Below are positions 49,821 through 57,991 of a DNA stretch of 64,000 nucleotides, piece by piece (positions within the stretch are counted from its first letter, which is position 1; each line of letters opens with the position of its first letter). The notes beneath the pieces were generated by a model. That model made no database searches. It saw nothing but the letters and a program-made list of their open reading frames with translations, and was not told where the DNA came from. The DNA comes from Pseudomonadota bacterium. Lineage in GTDB: Bacteria > Pseudomonadota > Gammaproteobacteria > Steroidobacterales > Steroidobacteraceae. The stretch is taken from contig JAFAEQ010000064.1 in NCBI GenBank assembly GCA_023423935.1, forward strand, positions 1-64,000, written 5' to 3'. The translations under genes and the position numbers were made by a program.

Positions 49821-52097
49821 ATGTTGCAAGCTGCTGTCGCATTTCTGGCCGGCAATGTGCTCGTCCATCTATGGCCTGCGATCCCGCCGCTATGGCCGTG
49901 GGGTGCCGTGCTCACCCTGGTGTTCGGGCTCGCGCTGCTCGCGCGCTCGCGCGCGGCAAGCGCATTTCTGATTGCCGTAGCGTTCACGTGGTTCAGTGCA
50001 TCCCTGCGACTCGCGAACGATCTGCCAGCGGTGCTCGAAGGTGAGGATCTGCTCGTACAGGGAATCGTGGCTTCGTTGCCGGATTCCTCCGACCGCGACC
50101 CGCAGTTCGACTTCGATGTGAGTGCTGCGCAGGAAGGAGTGCCGTCGCGACTGCGTTTGTCCTGGTACGAGACCGACGAGCGACCCCGCGCCGGTGAATC
50201 ATGGCAGTTCGTCGTGAGGCTGAAACGCCGTAGCGGGTTTGCGAATCCCGGGGGCTATGACTACGAAGCGCAACTGCTGCGCGAAGGCGTCGGTGCGACT
50301 GGCTACATTCGCGAGGACGTCAGCAATCGGCGCATCTCGGCCGGGTCGAATCGTTATCCCGTCTTGCGTCTGCGTGCCTTCCTGGCGGAGGCGATCGCCA
50401 GCTCTCTCGGCGCGCATTCGATGCTCGGAATCATCCAGGGGCTCGCGGTCGGGCACACGGGCGCGATGAGCGCAGATCAATGGCGGGTCTTCGCTGCAAC
50501 CGGCACGACGCATCTGATGGCCATTTCGGGACTGCATATCGCCATGGTTGCCGCACTCGGCGCGTGGGTCGGGCGCCAGATCGTGCGTTGGCGAGCCGCG
50601 CAAAGATTGCGCCTGACTGCGGTGCACGGTGAGGCGCTTGCGGGCAGCGCGGCTGCGTTGATCTATGCCGCCCTCGCCGGGCTGTCCGTTCCGACACAGC
50701 GCACGCTCGTCATGCTCCTGATCGTGCTGCTCGCTCGACTCACGCGTCGTCAGTTCAGCGTCAGCAATGCGATGAGCCTCGCGATCGTCGCCGTCCTGAT
50801 CGTCGATCCCTTCGCGCCGCTCACAGCGGGCGCGTGGCTGTCCTTTGGCGCTGTCGCAGCCATTCTGATCGCAACGAGCGGACGACGTGTCGCCGAGGGC
50901 AAGATCAGGGCGTTCGTGCGCACGCAATGGGCGGTGAGTCTGGGTCTGTTGCCCGTCCTGCTCGGCGCATTCGGGAGTTTCTCGGTCATCTCTCCGCTCG
51001 TGAATGCCATTGCGGTGCCGATGTTCACCTGCCTGATCGTGCCGTGTGTGTTGTTCGGCACTTTGATCGCTGCCGTGTCGAGTAGCGCCGGTGCGTATGC
51101 GCTCTGGCTGCCGGCCCGTCTGCTCGACGCGTCGTGGCCTGCGCTCGAATGGTGTGCGCAGCTGCCAATCGCCTTGTGGCATTTCCCCCAGTTTCCGCTC
51201 GTGCTGCATGTTGCTTTGCTGATCGGTGCGCTCATCCTGGTCCTGCCCGGCATCGCGGCGACGCGCACCGCGGCGATCGCACTGTGTGTGCCCGCATTGA
51301 TCTGGCGTCCGCAACCTCCTGCGGAGGGCGAAGCTCGGCTTGCCATTCTGGATGTAGGGCAGGGGCTCGCGACCGTCGTGCAGACACGCTCGCATGTCTT
51401 GATCTATGACACGGGCCCGGCTTTTCGCAGCGGTCGCGATACCGGCGAGCTCGTCGTTCTTCCGTATCTGTACAGTCAGGGCATCCGCTCCATCGATACG
51501 CTCGTGGTCAGTCATGGCGATCTGGATCATCAGGGCGGCATGCGTTCCATTCTCAAGGGCGTCCGTGTCGAGCGTTTGCTCGTGGGGCCCTCCGTGACAG
51601 TCACGGATGCGTACGGTGCGCAGGTGGATACGTGCGAGCGCGGGCAGCGCTGGGAATGGGACGGTGTTCAGTTCGAGATCATGCATCCTCAGCGTGAGAC
51701 GCAGGCGAGCGATAACGAGTCTTCCTGCGTTCTCAGCGTCGTGGCGGCTCGCCGCGCGCTGCTCACCGGCGACATTCAGCGAGAGGCGGAGCAGGTGTTG
51801 GTCGCGGGAGAACTTGCGAGCTCAGAGGTCGTCGTGGTGCCTCACCATGGCAGTCGCACTTCCTCCTCACCTGAATTCGTGGAGGCAGTCCATGCGACAT
51901 TCGCCGTATTTTCGGTGGGGTATCGCAATCGCTGGGGCTTTCCGAAAGCGGACGTCGTGGAACGCTGGAACTCGGCCGGAGCGCATGCCCTCACGACCGT
52001 TGCAAGCGGCGCGGTTGTGATCGAGCTCACTGACAGCTCACCTGTGATCGTGCACGAGTATCGGCGCGAGCATCCTCGCTACTGGCGGGCGCGATGA
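49821..52097 (+). CDS. comEC: DNA uptake channel protein ComEC/Rec2
   Basis: ComEC is the inner-membrane channel that carries one DNA strand into the cell during natural transformation. The 758-residue protein has an N-terminal DUF4131 region with several membrane segments, the competence domain (about 200-480) with HLMAISGLHIAMVAALG, and a C-terminal metallo-beta-lactamase-like domain. That domain carries DVGQGLATVV, SHGDLDHQGGM (HxDxDH type) and PHHGSRTSSSPEF. The ATG at 49821 has GGGAGAG just upstream. Other competence genes are not in the window. Confidence 0.93.
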   Translation: MLQAAVAFLAGNVLVHLWPAIPPLWPWGAVLTLVFGLALLARSRAASAFLIAVAFTWFSASLRLANDLPAVLEGEDLLVQGIVASLPDSSDRDPQFDFDVSAAQEGVPSRLRLSWYETDERPRAGESWQFVVRLKRRSGFANPGGYDYEAQLLREGVGATGYIREDVSNRRISAGSNRYPVLRLRAFLAEAIASSLGAHSMLGIIQGLAVGHTGAMSADQWRVFAATGTTHLMAISGLHIAMVAALGAWVGRQIVRWRAAQRLRLTAVHGEALAGSAAALIYAALAGLSVPTQRTLVMLLIVLLARLTRRQFSVSNAMSLAIVAVLIVDPFAPLTAGAWLSFGAVAAILIATSGRRVAEGKIRAFVRTQWAVSLGLLPVLLGAFGSFSVISPLVNAIAVPMFTCLIVPCVLFGTLIAAVSSSAGAYALWLPARLLDASWPALEWCAQLPIALWHFPQFPLVLHVALLIGALILVLPGIAATRTAAIALCVPALIWRPQPPAEGEARLAILDVGQGLATVVQTRSHVLIYDTGPAFRSGRDTGELVVLPYLYSQGIRSIDTLVVSHGDLDHQGGMRSILKGVRVERLLVGPSVTVTDAYGAQVDTCERGQRWEWDGVQFEIMHPQRETQASDNESSCVLSVVAARRALLTGDIQREAEQVLVAGELASSEVVVVPHHGSRTSSSPEFVEAVHATFAVFSVGYRNRWGFPKADVVERWNSAGAHALTTVASGAVVIELTDSSPVIVHEYRREHPRYWRAR

Positions 52098-52210
52098 TCG
52101 AAAGGCGCAGATCAGCGGATGGACAGAGTCTGTCCCGGATCCGCCACTTCGCCGCAGCGGAGTCAATGCTAGTATTCGCGCCAGTCCAACGGCAGTGATC
52201 AGACACACGC

Positions 52211-52831
52211 ATGTTCGAAATCGTGAAAGCCGGCGGCCCGGTGATGGTGCCCATCGTGCTGGCCTCCATCATCGCTGCGGCCATTTTCCTGGAACGTCTG
52301 TGGACGCTTCAGCCCCGGCGAGTCGTTCCGAGCGAGCTGACCGACAAGGTCTGGAAATGGGTCGAGCAGCAGCAGATCTCTGATAAGCACATCTTCGCGC
52401 TTCAGCAGAATTCGCCACTCGGCAAGATTCTCGCGGCCGGACTCGCCAATCGACATCGGGAGCGCTCGGTCATCAAGGAAAGCATCGAGGATGCCGGCCG
52501 CCATGTGGTGCACGAGCTCGACCGGTTCATTCCCACGCTGGGGACGATCGCATCCGTCTCGCCATTGCTTGGCCTGTTGGGCACGGTCGTCGGCATGATC
52601 CGCACGTTCAATGCGTTGTCGGTGGCCGGCGCCGGCAATCCGATGGCGCTCGCCGGAGGCATCGCCGAAGCGCTGATTACGACTGCTGCGGGCTTGACCG
52701 TCGCCATCCCGGCGTTGCTCGCCTACAAGTATCTGCGCGGGCGCGTGACGAATCTGGTCGTTCAAATGGAGAAAGAAGCGATCAAGCTCGTCCAGGCCAT
52801 CGAGGAGAGCGGTCGCTCCGTCGCCGCGTGA
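52211..52831 (+). CDS. exbB: MotA/TolQ/ExbB proton channel protein
   Basis: The 206-residue protein is a three-helix proton-channel subunit of the ExbB/TolQ family. Its membrane segments lie near residues 8-28, 108-135 and 145-175, with the conserved SPLLGLLGTVVGMIRTF and a late TTAAGLTVAIPALLAY. The pair exbB-exbD directly before msbA-lpxK is a common gammaproteobacterial arrangement. A possible -10 (TAGTAT at 52170) precedes it. Confidence 0.93.
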   Translation: MFEIVKAGGPVMVPIVLASIIAAAIFLERLWTLQPRRVVPSELTDKVWKWVEQQQISDKHIFALQQNSPLGKILAAGLANRHRERSVIKESIEDAGRHVVHELDRFIPTLGTIASVSPLLGLLGTVVGMIRTFNALSVAGAGNPMALAGGIAEALITTAAGLTVAIPALLAYKYLRGRVTNLVVQMEKEAIKLVQAIEESGRSVAA

Positions 52832-52835
52832 CGCC

Positions 52836-53270
52836 ATGAATCTGCGGCCCAATCAGAGCGAAGAGCCCGAGCTGAACCTTACGTCGTTGATCGACGTGGT
52901 GCTGCTGCTGCTGATTTTTTTCATGGTTTCCACCACCTTCATCGACGAATCGCGCATCGAGATTCAGCTGCCGCAGGCGAGTGCCAAGGCGCCGGCGGAA
53001 GTGCAAAGCGCTCCGATCGAAATTACCGTGACGGCGTCCGGCGAGTACCGGGTGAACGGCAAGACGCTGCTGAACAACAGTCCCGCGACGCTTTCAGCCG
53101 CGGTGTCCAAAGTCGCAGGCGAGGCTCGCGACAATTCAGTGACCATTCGTGCCGACGCGCGGACCGCCCATCAGTCCGTGATCACGGCCATGGACGTCGT
53201 GGGTCGCCTCGGATTCCGTGCCATCAACATGGCGACGGTCAACGAGCCGACCGATACGGCCGCCAAGTAG
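52836..53270 (+). CDS. exbD: ExbD/TolR biopolymer transport protein
   Basis: This is the partner of the preceding gene. The 144-residue protein has one membrane segment (about 18-40) containing the conserved Asp in NLTSLIDVVLLLLIFFMV, and a periplasmic domain that would link the proton channel to the outer membrane or wall. The TonB-type partner is not visible nearby, so the exact transport role is open. Confidence 0.93.
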   Translation: MNLRPNQSEEPELNLTSLIDVVLLLLIFFMVSTTFIDESRIEIQLPQASAKAPAEVQSAPIEITVTASGEYRVNGKTLLNNSPATLSAAVSKVAGEARDNSVTIRADARTAHQSVITAMDVVGRLGFRAINMATVNEPTDTAAK

Positions 53271-53288
53271 AACGACCCTATCCGAACG

Positions 53289-55043
53289 ATGACTGCACCT
53301 GCGACGAACACTTCCGCGTACACGCCCCTGCAGGTGTACTGGCGTCTGCTCAGCTACCTGCGTCACTACCGTGGCGTATTCGCGCTGGGTATCGTGGGCG
53401 CGCTGCTGTATTCGGTGAGCATGGTGAGCTTCACCGTGTTCGCGAAGTACTTCGGCGACGGCACATTCGAGAATCGCGATCCGCGGACCATCATCGCATT
53501 GCCGCTCGCGTTGATTGCTTTGTTCTTCCTGCGCGGTCTGGGTGATTTCACGCAGACCTACTGCATGGGCTATGTGGGCCGTCGGATCGTCAAGCAATTG
53601 CGATCCGAGGTGTTCGACCGGGTCATGCAGCTACCCGTGGGCTACTACGATCGCAACTCCACCGGAACGCTGCTTTCGCGGCTGACCTTCAACACCGAGC
53701 AGGTCGGTCAGGCCTCGACCGATTCCGTGACAGTTGCAGTGCGCGAGGCGCTCACGCTGATCGGCTCGGTCTTCCTGCTGTTCTATCTCAACACGCGCCT
53801 GGCCTTCGTGGCTCTGACGATGGGGCCGGTCATCGCGTGGCTCGTGACCATCATCAATCGCAAGTTCCGCCGCTACAGCCGTCGCATTCAGGATTCGATG
53901 GCGGACGTCACAACGGTCGCGAAGGAAGCCCTTGAAGCGCCGCGTGTGATCAAGGTCTACAACGCCGAGAACTACAAGATCAGCCAGTTTGAAGCAGTGA
54001 ATGAGCACAACCGGCGCTCGAACATGCGCCTGATCCTGACCCGTGGATTGTCGAATCCCGTGGTGCAGATGGTCATGTCGTTCGGCTCGGCCTTCGTGCT
54101 GTCGGTGGCGATCTCCGATGCGATCAACAATCGCATGAGCATGGGCGATCTGCTGGCCTTCCTGGTGGCGCTCGTCCAGATCGCTCAGCCACTGCGCAGT
54201 CTGGTCGGTGTGGCAGGTCCCATTCAGCAAGGCATCGCCGCGGGCGAGAGCATCTTCACCCTCATCGATCAACCAGTCGAACTGCGCGGCGGATCGTTGA
54301 AGCCGCAGCGCGTGCAGGGCGATATCGAGTTCGATCACATCGGCTTCACGTATCCCGCAGGCAAGGGCGAGGCCCTGCGCGAAGTCAGCTTCACCGTCTC
54401 TCGCGGCGAAATGATCGCGATCGTGGGCCGCTCGGGAAGCGGCAAGTCCACCCTCGTCAATCTCCTGCCGCGGTTCTACGACGTGAACACCGGAGCGGTG
54501 CGCGTCGATGGTCACGATGTGCGCGAGTACGATCTCACGGCATTGCGCGAGCAGATCGCGCTGGTAAGTCAGGATGTCGTCCTGTTCAACGACACCATTC
54601 GCGCGAATATTGCCTTCGGTCGCGACGTTCAACCCGCAGATGTCGAGCGTGCCGCGCATGCGGCTCACGTGATGGAATTCGTACGCGAACTGCCGATGGG
54701 GCTGGATACCATGGTCGGAGATCGCGGCGTATTGCTCTCCGGCGGCCAGCGTCAGCGCGTATCGATCGCTCGGGCATTGCTCAAGAACGCGCCGATCCTG
54801 ATTCTCGACGAAGCCACGTCGGCCCTCGATACCGAATCGGAGCGCATCATCCAGAGCGCGCTCGAAGAGCTGATGCAAAATCGCACAACGCTCGTGATCG
54901 CTCACCGTCTCTCGACGGTGGAGAAGGCGGATCGCATCGTGGTCATGGACGCCGGTCGCATCATCGAGTGCGGCACGCATGCCGAGCTCATCGCGCGTAA
55001 CGGTCAGTACGCGGCATTGCATCGTATGCAGTTCAACGTCTGA
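53289..55043 (+). CDS. msbA: Lipid A flippase MsbA
   Basis: MsbA flips core-lipid A across the inner membrane. The 584-residue half-transporter has a six-helix membrane domain (about 25-320) and an ABC domain with GRSGSGKSTLVNLL, LSGGQRQRVSIARALL and ILILDEATSALD. The length is that of E. coli MsbA (582). lpxK follows, as in E. coli. Confidence 0.96.
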   Translation: MTAPATNTSAYTPLQVYWRLLSYLRHYRGVFALGIVGALLYSVSMVSFTVFAKYFGDGTFENRDPRTIIALPLALIALFFLRGLGDFTQTYCMGYVGRRIVKQLRSEVFDRVMQLPVGYYDRNSTGTLLSRLTFNTEQVGQASTDSVTVAVREALTLIGSVFLLFYLNTRLAFVALTMGPVIAWLVTIINRKFRRYSRRIQDSMADVTTVAKEALEAPRVIKVYNAENYKISQFEAVNEHNRRSNMRLILTRGLSNPVVQMVMSFGSAFVLSVAISDAINNRMSMGDLLAFLVALVQIAQPLRSLVGVAGPIQQGIAAGESIFTLIDQPVELRGGSLKPQRVQGDIEFDHIGFTYPAGKGEALREVSFTVSRGEMIAIVGRSGSGKSTLVNLLPRFYDVNTGAVRVDGHDVREYDLTALREQIALVSQDVVLFNDTIRANIAFGRDVQPADVERAAHAAHVMEFVRELPMGLDTMVGDRGVLLSGGQRQRVSIARALLKNAPILILDEATSALDTESERIIQSALEELMQNRTTLVIAHRLSTVEKADRIVVMDAGRIIECGTHAELIARNGQYAALHRMQFNV

Positions 55044-55075
55044 TCGCCGGCCGGACACAGCTCGCGCGGCCCACC

Positions 55076-56104
55076 GTGTTGTCCGATCGATCATTGCAGC
55101 GTCTTTGGTATCAGCGTCAGCCGCTCTGGCTGTTCGTGCTGCTGGCGCCGCTGTCGTGTCTGTTTTTTCTTCTCGTGTCTTTGCGTCGAGCGCTGTATCG
55201 CATGCGAGTGCTGCGATCACAGGAGGTCGGTGTGCCCGTCATCATCGTGGGCAACATCACGGTCGGCGGTACGGGCAAGACACCTTTCGTCGGCTGGCTG
55301 GCCCGACGCATCGAGGCCTCCGGCGCGCGCGTCGCCGTGGTCTTGCGCGGCTATGGCGGTGATACGAACCAGCCCGCCCGACAGGTCACGCCCGCCATGC
55401 GAGTCGATGACGTCGGCGATGAGGCACTGATCCACGCCGCGCGCTCGGCATCCATCGTGGTGGTCGGCGCTGACAGAGTCGCGGCCGCGAGGCTTGCCGT
55501 GAGTCTCGGTGCGGAAGTGATCGTATGCGACGACGGTCTGCAGCATTACCGACTGCACCGCGACTGCGAGATCTGTGTGCTCGATGAGCGTCGGGGGACG
55601 GGCAACGGTTGGCTGCTCCCCGCCGGACCCTTGCGCGAGCCGGCGTCACGGTTACGCAAGGTCGATCTCATCGTGCAGACCGCGCGGAACGAGGCTTCCG
55701 CTGGCCAGTCGGGCGAGAAGGAAGTGCGCTCCCATGGACGCATTCACAGGGCGATTTCGCTGATGGGAAACGAGGAACGCGATCTGCGGAGCTTCGCAGA
55801 CGAGCCCATTCATGCGCTCGCTGGGATTGGACATCCCGAGGCATTTTTCAGTGCCTTGCGCCACGCTGGGCTTTCCATTCATGAGCACGTCTTTCCCGAT
55901 CATGCGACCTACACACGAAGGGATATCGATTTCCCGGACGATCGACCGGTCCTCATGACCGAGAAGGACGCAGTCAAGTGCAGAAGCTTCGCTGACGCGC
56001 GACACTGGTTCGTGCCGCTGCAGGTCGCGCTCGAGCCTGCGGACGAGTTGAAGCTCGATCGTATGCTCGAGCGGCTGCTGCGATCGACCCACCGAACGCG
56101 GTAA
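55076..56104 (+). CDS. lpxK: Tetraacyldisaccharide 4'-kinase
   Basis: LpxK phosphorylates the lipid A disaccharide at 4', the sixth step of the pathway. The 342-residue protein has an N-terminal membrane-associated stretch (about 17-37), the P-loop NITVGGTGKTPF and the family motif VCDDGLQHYRLHRD. The start is a GTG at 55076; no ATG is available before the conserved part. It lies 32 bases after msbA. Confidence 0.95.
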   Translation: MLSDRSLQRLWYQRQPLWLFVLLAPLSCLFFLLVSLRRALYRMRVLRSQEVGVPVIIVGNITVGGTGKTPFVGWLARRIEASGARVAVVLRGYGGDTNQPARQVTPAMRVDDVGDEALIHAARSASIVVVGADRVAAARLAVSLGAEVIVCDDGLQHYRLHRDCEICVLDERRGTGNGWLLPAGPLREPASRLRKVDLIVQTARNEASAGQSGEKEVRSHGRIHRAISLMGNEERDLRSFADEPIHALAGIGHPEAFFSALRHAGLSIHEHVFPDHATYTRRDIDFPDDRPVLMTEKDAVKCRSFADARHWFVPLQVALEPADELKLDRMLERLLRSTHRTR

Positions 56105-56113
56105 GCTCGCACC

Positions 56114-56302
56114 ATGGACACGAAGCTTCTGGATATTCTGGCTTGTCCCGTCTGCAAGGGGCCGCTGCAGCATGCGCGTGCGCAGCAACTGCTCGTCTGC
56201 CGCGCCGATCGGCTCGGGTTTCCGATCCGCGATGGCATCCCTGTCATGCTCGAAGACGAAGCTCGCCGCCTGGAGCCGGACGATCCGCTGCTGAAGAATT
56301 GA
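56114..56302 (+). CDS. Trm112-family protein (YcaR-like)
   Basis: The 62-residue protein has the YcaR/Trm112 form: [15 protein letters not shown], then [21 protein letters not shown] zinc site would need Cys11 and Cys14 plus others; only Cys11, Cys14 and the later Cys29 are present, so it is probably incomplete. It sits between lpxK and kdsB, as in E. coli. Confidence 0.92.
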   Translation: MDTKLLDILACPVCKGPLQHARAQQLLVCRADRLGFPIRDGIPVMLEDEARRLEPDDPLLKN

Positions 56303-56347
56303 TCCGTACGGGGAGGGGACAGCGATTCTTTTGCTGTCTTGAGCTGC

Positions 56348-57109
56348 ATGTCATTCAAGGTCGTTATCCCCGCGCGCTACGCGTCGACGCGATTGCCCGC
56401 CAAGGCCGTGCTCGAGATCGCCGGCCGCCCCATGTTGCAGTGGGTGATCCGCGCTGCCGAGCGTAGCCGCGCCGACGAAGTCATCGTCGCGACGGATGAC
56501 GAGCGCGTACTACGCGTCGCGCTCGATAGTCAGGAACGCAACGTCGCCGTCATGACCCGCAGCGATCACCAGTCCGGCACGGATCGCATCGCAGAAGTGG
56601 CTGTGCGTCAGGGATGGGACGATCGGACGATCGTCGTGAACGTGCAGGGCGACGAGCCGCAGTTGCCGCCGGTGTTGATCGATCAGGTCGCCGAATTGCT
56701 CGAGCAGCATCCGGATGCCGCCATTGCGACGCTCTGCACGCCGATCACGAGCCTTCACGAGTTCCTGGATCCGAACGTCGTCAAAGTGGTGACCGCGCGC
56801 GGGACCGATGCAATGTACTTCAGTCGTGCGCCGATTCCCTGGCACCGCGACGGAGCGGCGCAGGGGTTGATGAGCCAGACGAGCATCCTCGGCTCGCAGC
56901 GACATCTGGGCATCTATGCCTATCGCGTTGCTGCCCTGCGTAAAGTGACCTCGCTGCCCCCGAGCGATCTCGAGATCATCGAGAAGCTCGAGCAGCTTCG
57001 TGCGCTGCAGGCCGGTCTGCGCATCGTCGTGGGCTGTGCGCGGGAGGTTCCGGGAATCGGTGTGGATACGCCGCACGACCTCGAGCGTGTGCGCGCCCAG
57101 ATGCTCTAG
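56348..57109 (+). CDS. kdsB: 3-deoxy-manno-octulosonate cytidylyltransferase
   Basis: KdsB activates Kdo as CMP-Kdo for LPS core synthesis. The 253-residue protein shows VVIPARYASTRLPAK, the CTP-contact region VNVQGDEPQLPP and HLGIYAYRVAALR. The ATG at 56348 gives the family start; a TTG at 56339 is unlikely. It works with kdsA at 6.3 kb and with pyrG, which supplies CTP. Confidence 0.97.
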   Translation: MSFKVVIPARYASTRLPAKAVLEIAGRPMLQWVIRAAERSRADEVIVATDDERVLRVALDSQERNVAVMTRSDHQSGTDRIAEVAVRQGWDDRTIVVNVQGDEPQLPPVLIDQVAELLEQHPDAAIATLCTPITSLHEFLDPNVVKVVTARGTDAMYFSRAPIPWHRDGAAQGLMSQTSILGSQRHLGIYAYRVAALRKVTSLPPSDLEIIEKLEQLRALQAGLRIVVGCAREVPGIGVDTPHDLERVRAQML

Positions 57110-57117
57110 TGCTCTAG

Positions 57118-57300
57118 TCACTTGGCCTCGCAACGCGTGACCGCGGAGCAATGAGCCGTTTCCAGCGCGTCGCCATCCCAGCGCACCAGCAGGAATCCGC
57201 GGTCCAGGACTTTGACCACGGTACCCATCGGAAAGTCCCGACGAGAAATGGCGGCCACCCGGTCACCTTCTTTGAATGTGTGCGAATCGTTCTGGCTCAT
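57118..57300 (-). CDS. Small KOW/SH3-like protein
   Basis: The 60-residue protein reads like a compact beta barrel: GDRVAAISRRDFPMGTVVKV, then GFLLVRWDGDAL and the end AHCSAVTRCE. The G-D-x-V and G-x-V-x-x-V pattern is KOW/SH3-like. I cannot name a function. It is convergent with kdsB. The open frame and composition look real, but the ribosome-binding site is weak. Confidence 0.6.
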   Translation of the reverse strand: MSQNDSHTFKEGDRVAAISRRDFPMGTVVKVLDRGFLLVRWDGDALETAHCSAVTRCEAK

Positions 57301-57446
57301 ACGGTCGATGCGCCTTTGTTGTTGTTCGCCTGCTCACTCCTGTGGTGATGCCGCCCTCGCTTCCACCGACCGCATCGATTTCAGGGATTGGAGTAGTGGG
57401 CCGCTCGGGTATGGGATCGCCGCTCAAAGTGCTGTTCGGAAATCTC

Positions 57447-57452
57447 TAGAAT
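57447..57452 (+). promoter_or_regulatory. Possible -10 before the tyrosine-phosphatase gene
   Basis: TAGAAT lies 33 bases before the ATG, with a weak -35 (TCAAAG) 17 bases upstream. The ribosome-binding site GAGGA follows at a usable distance. Confidence 0.35.
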
Positions 57453-57485
57453 GCTTCGCAAGACCACCTTTCGAGGATTGAGCCG

Positions 57486-57959
57486 ATGCGAGTGCTCTTT
57501 GTCTGTATGGGAAATATCTGCCGCTCGCCTACCGCGGAAGGCGTGTTCCGACGGCTGCTGAGCGAGCGCAACATCGACTTCGTCCTCGAGGTCGATTCTG
57601 CGGGAACCCATGACTACCACGTCGGTGCGCCGCCGGATGCACGTGCGCTGGAAGCGGCAAGGCGAAGAGGGGTCGATCTGTCCGCACTGCGGGCGCGCCA
57701 GATCGCGGATGAGGATTTCGCTCGCTTCGATCTGATTCTGGCCATGGACGAGCAGAACCTCGAAGCGCTGCGCGAACGAGCTTCGCCGCAGTACCGCTCG
57801 CGTGTGCGCCTGATCATGGAGTTCGCACCGACGGCTCCGCGCCGGTTCGTGCCTGATCCTTACTACGGTGGGCCGCTCGGGTTCGAAGAAGTGCTGGATC
57901 TCCTGGAGCAGGCGTCCGAGGGCCTGCTGCAGGAGCTGATGTCACGTCGTTCGGGTTGA
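57486..57959 (+). CDS. Low-molecular-weight protein-tyrosine phosphatase
   Basis: The 157-residue protein has the P-loop VCMGNICRSPTAEG (C-x5-R-S, Cys7) at the N-terminus and the general-acid Asp in VPDPYYGGPLGFEEVLDL. Related enzymes act on tyrosine kinases of capsule export or on arsenate, but no wzc-like kinase or ars genes are in the window, so the substrate is unknown. Its stop codon lies inside a 14-bp hairpin. Confidence 0.94.
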   Translation: MRVLFVCMGNICRSPTAEGVFRRLLSERNIDFVLEVDSAGTHDYHVGAPPDARALEAARRRGVDLSALRARQIADEDFARFDLILAMDEQNLEALRERASPQYRSRVRLIMEFAPTAPRRFVPDPYYGGPLGFEEVLDLLEQASEGLLQELMSRRSG

Positions 57960-57985
57960 TGGCCGGTCTGAACCGGCCATCAACC
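57954..57985. terminator. Perfect hairpin between two convergent genes
   Basis: GGTTGATGGCCGGT, loop CTGA, ACCGGCCATCAACC is a perfect 14-bp stem. It includes the phosphatase stop codon (57957-57959) and ends 6 bases before the rne stop. There is no U-run on either side. It probably separates the two convergent transcripts, acting as a terminator or 3'-end stabiliser in both directions. Confidence 0.6.
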
Positions 57986-57991
57986 TGCAAC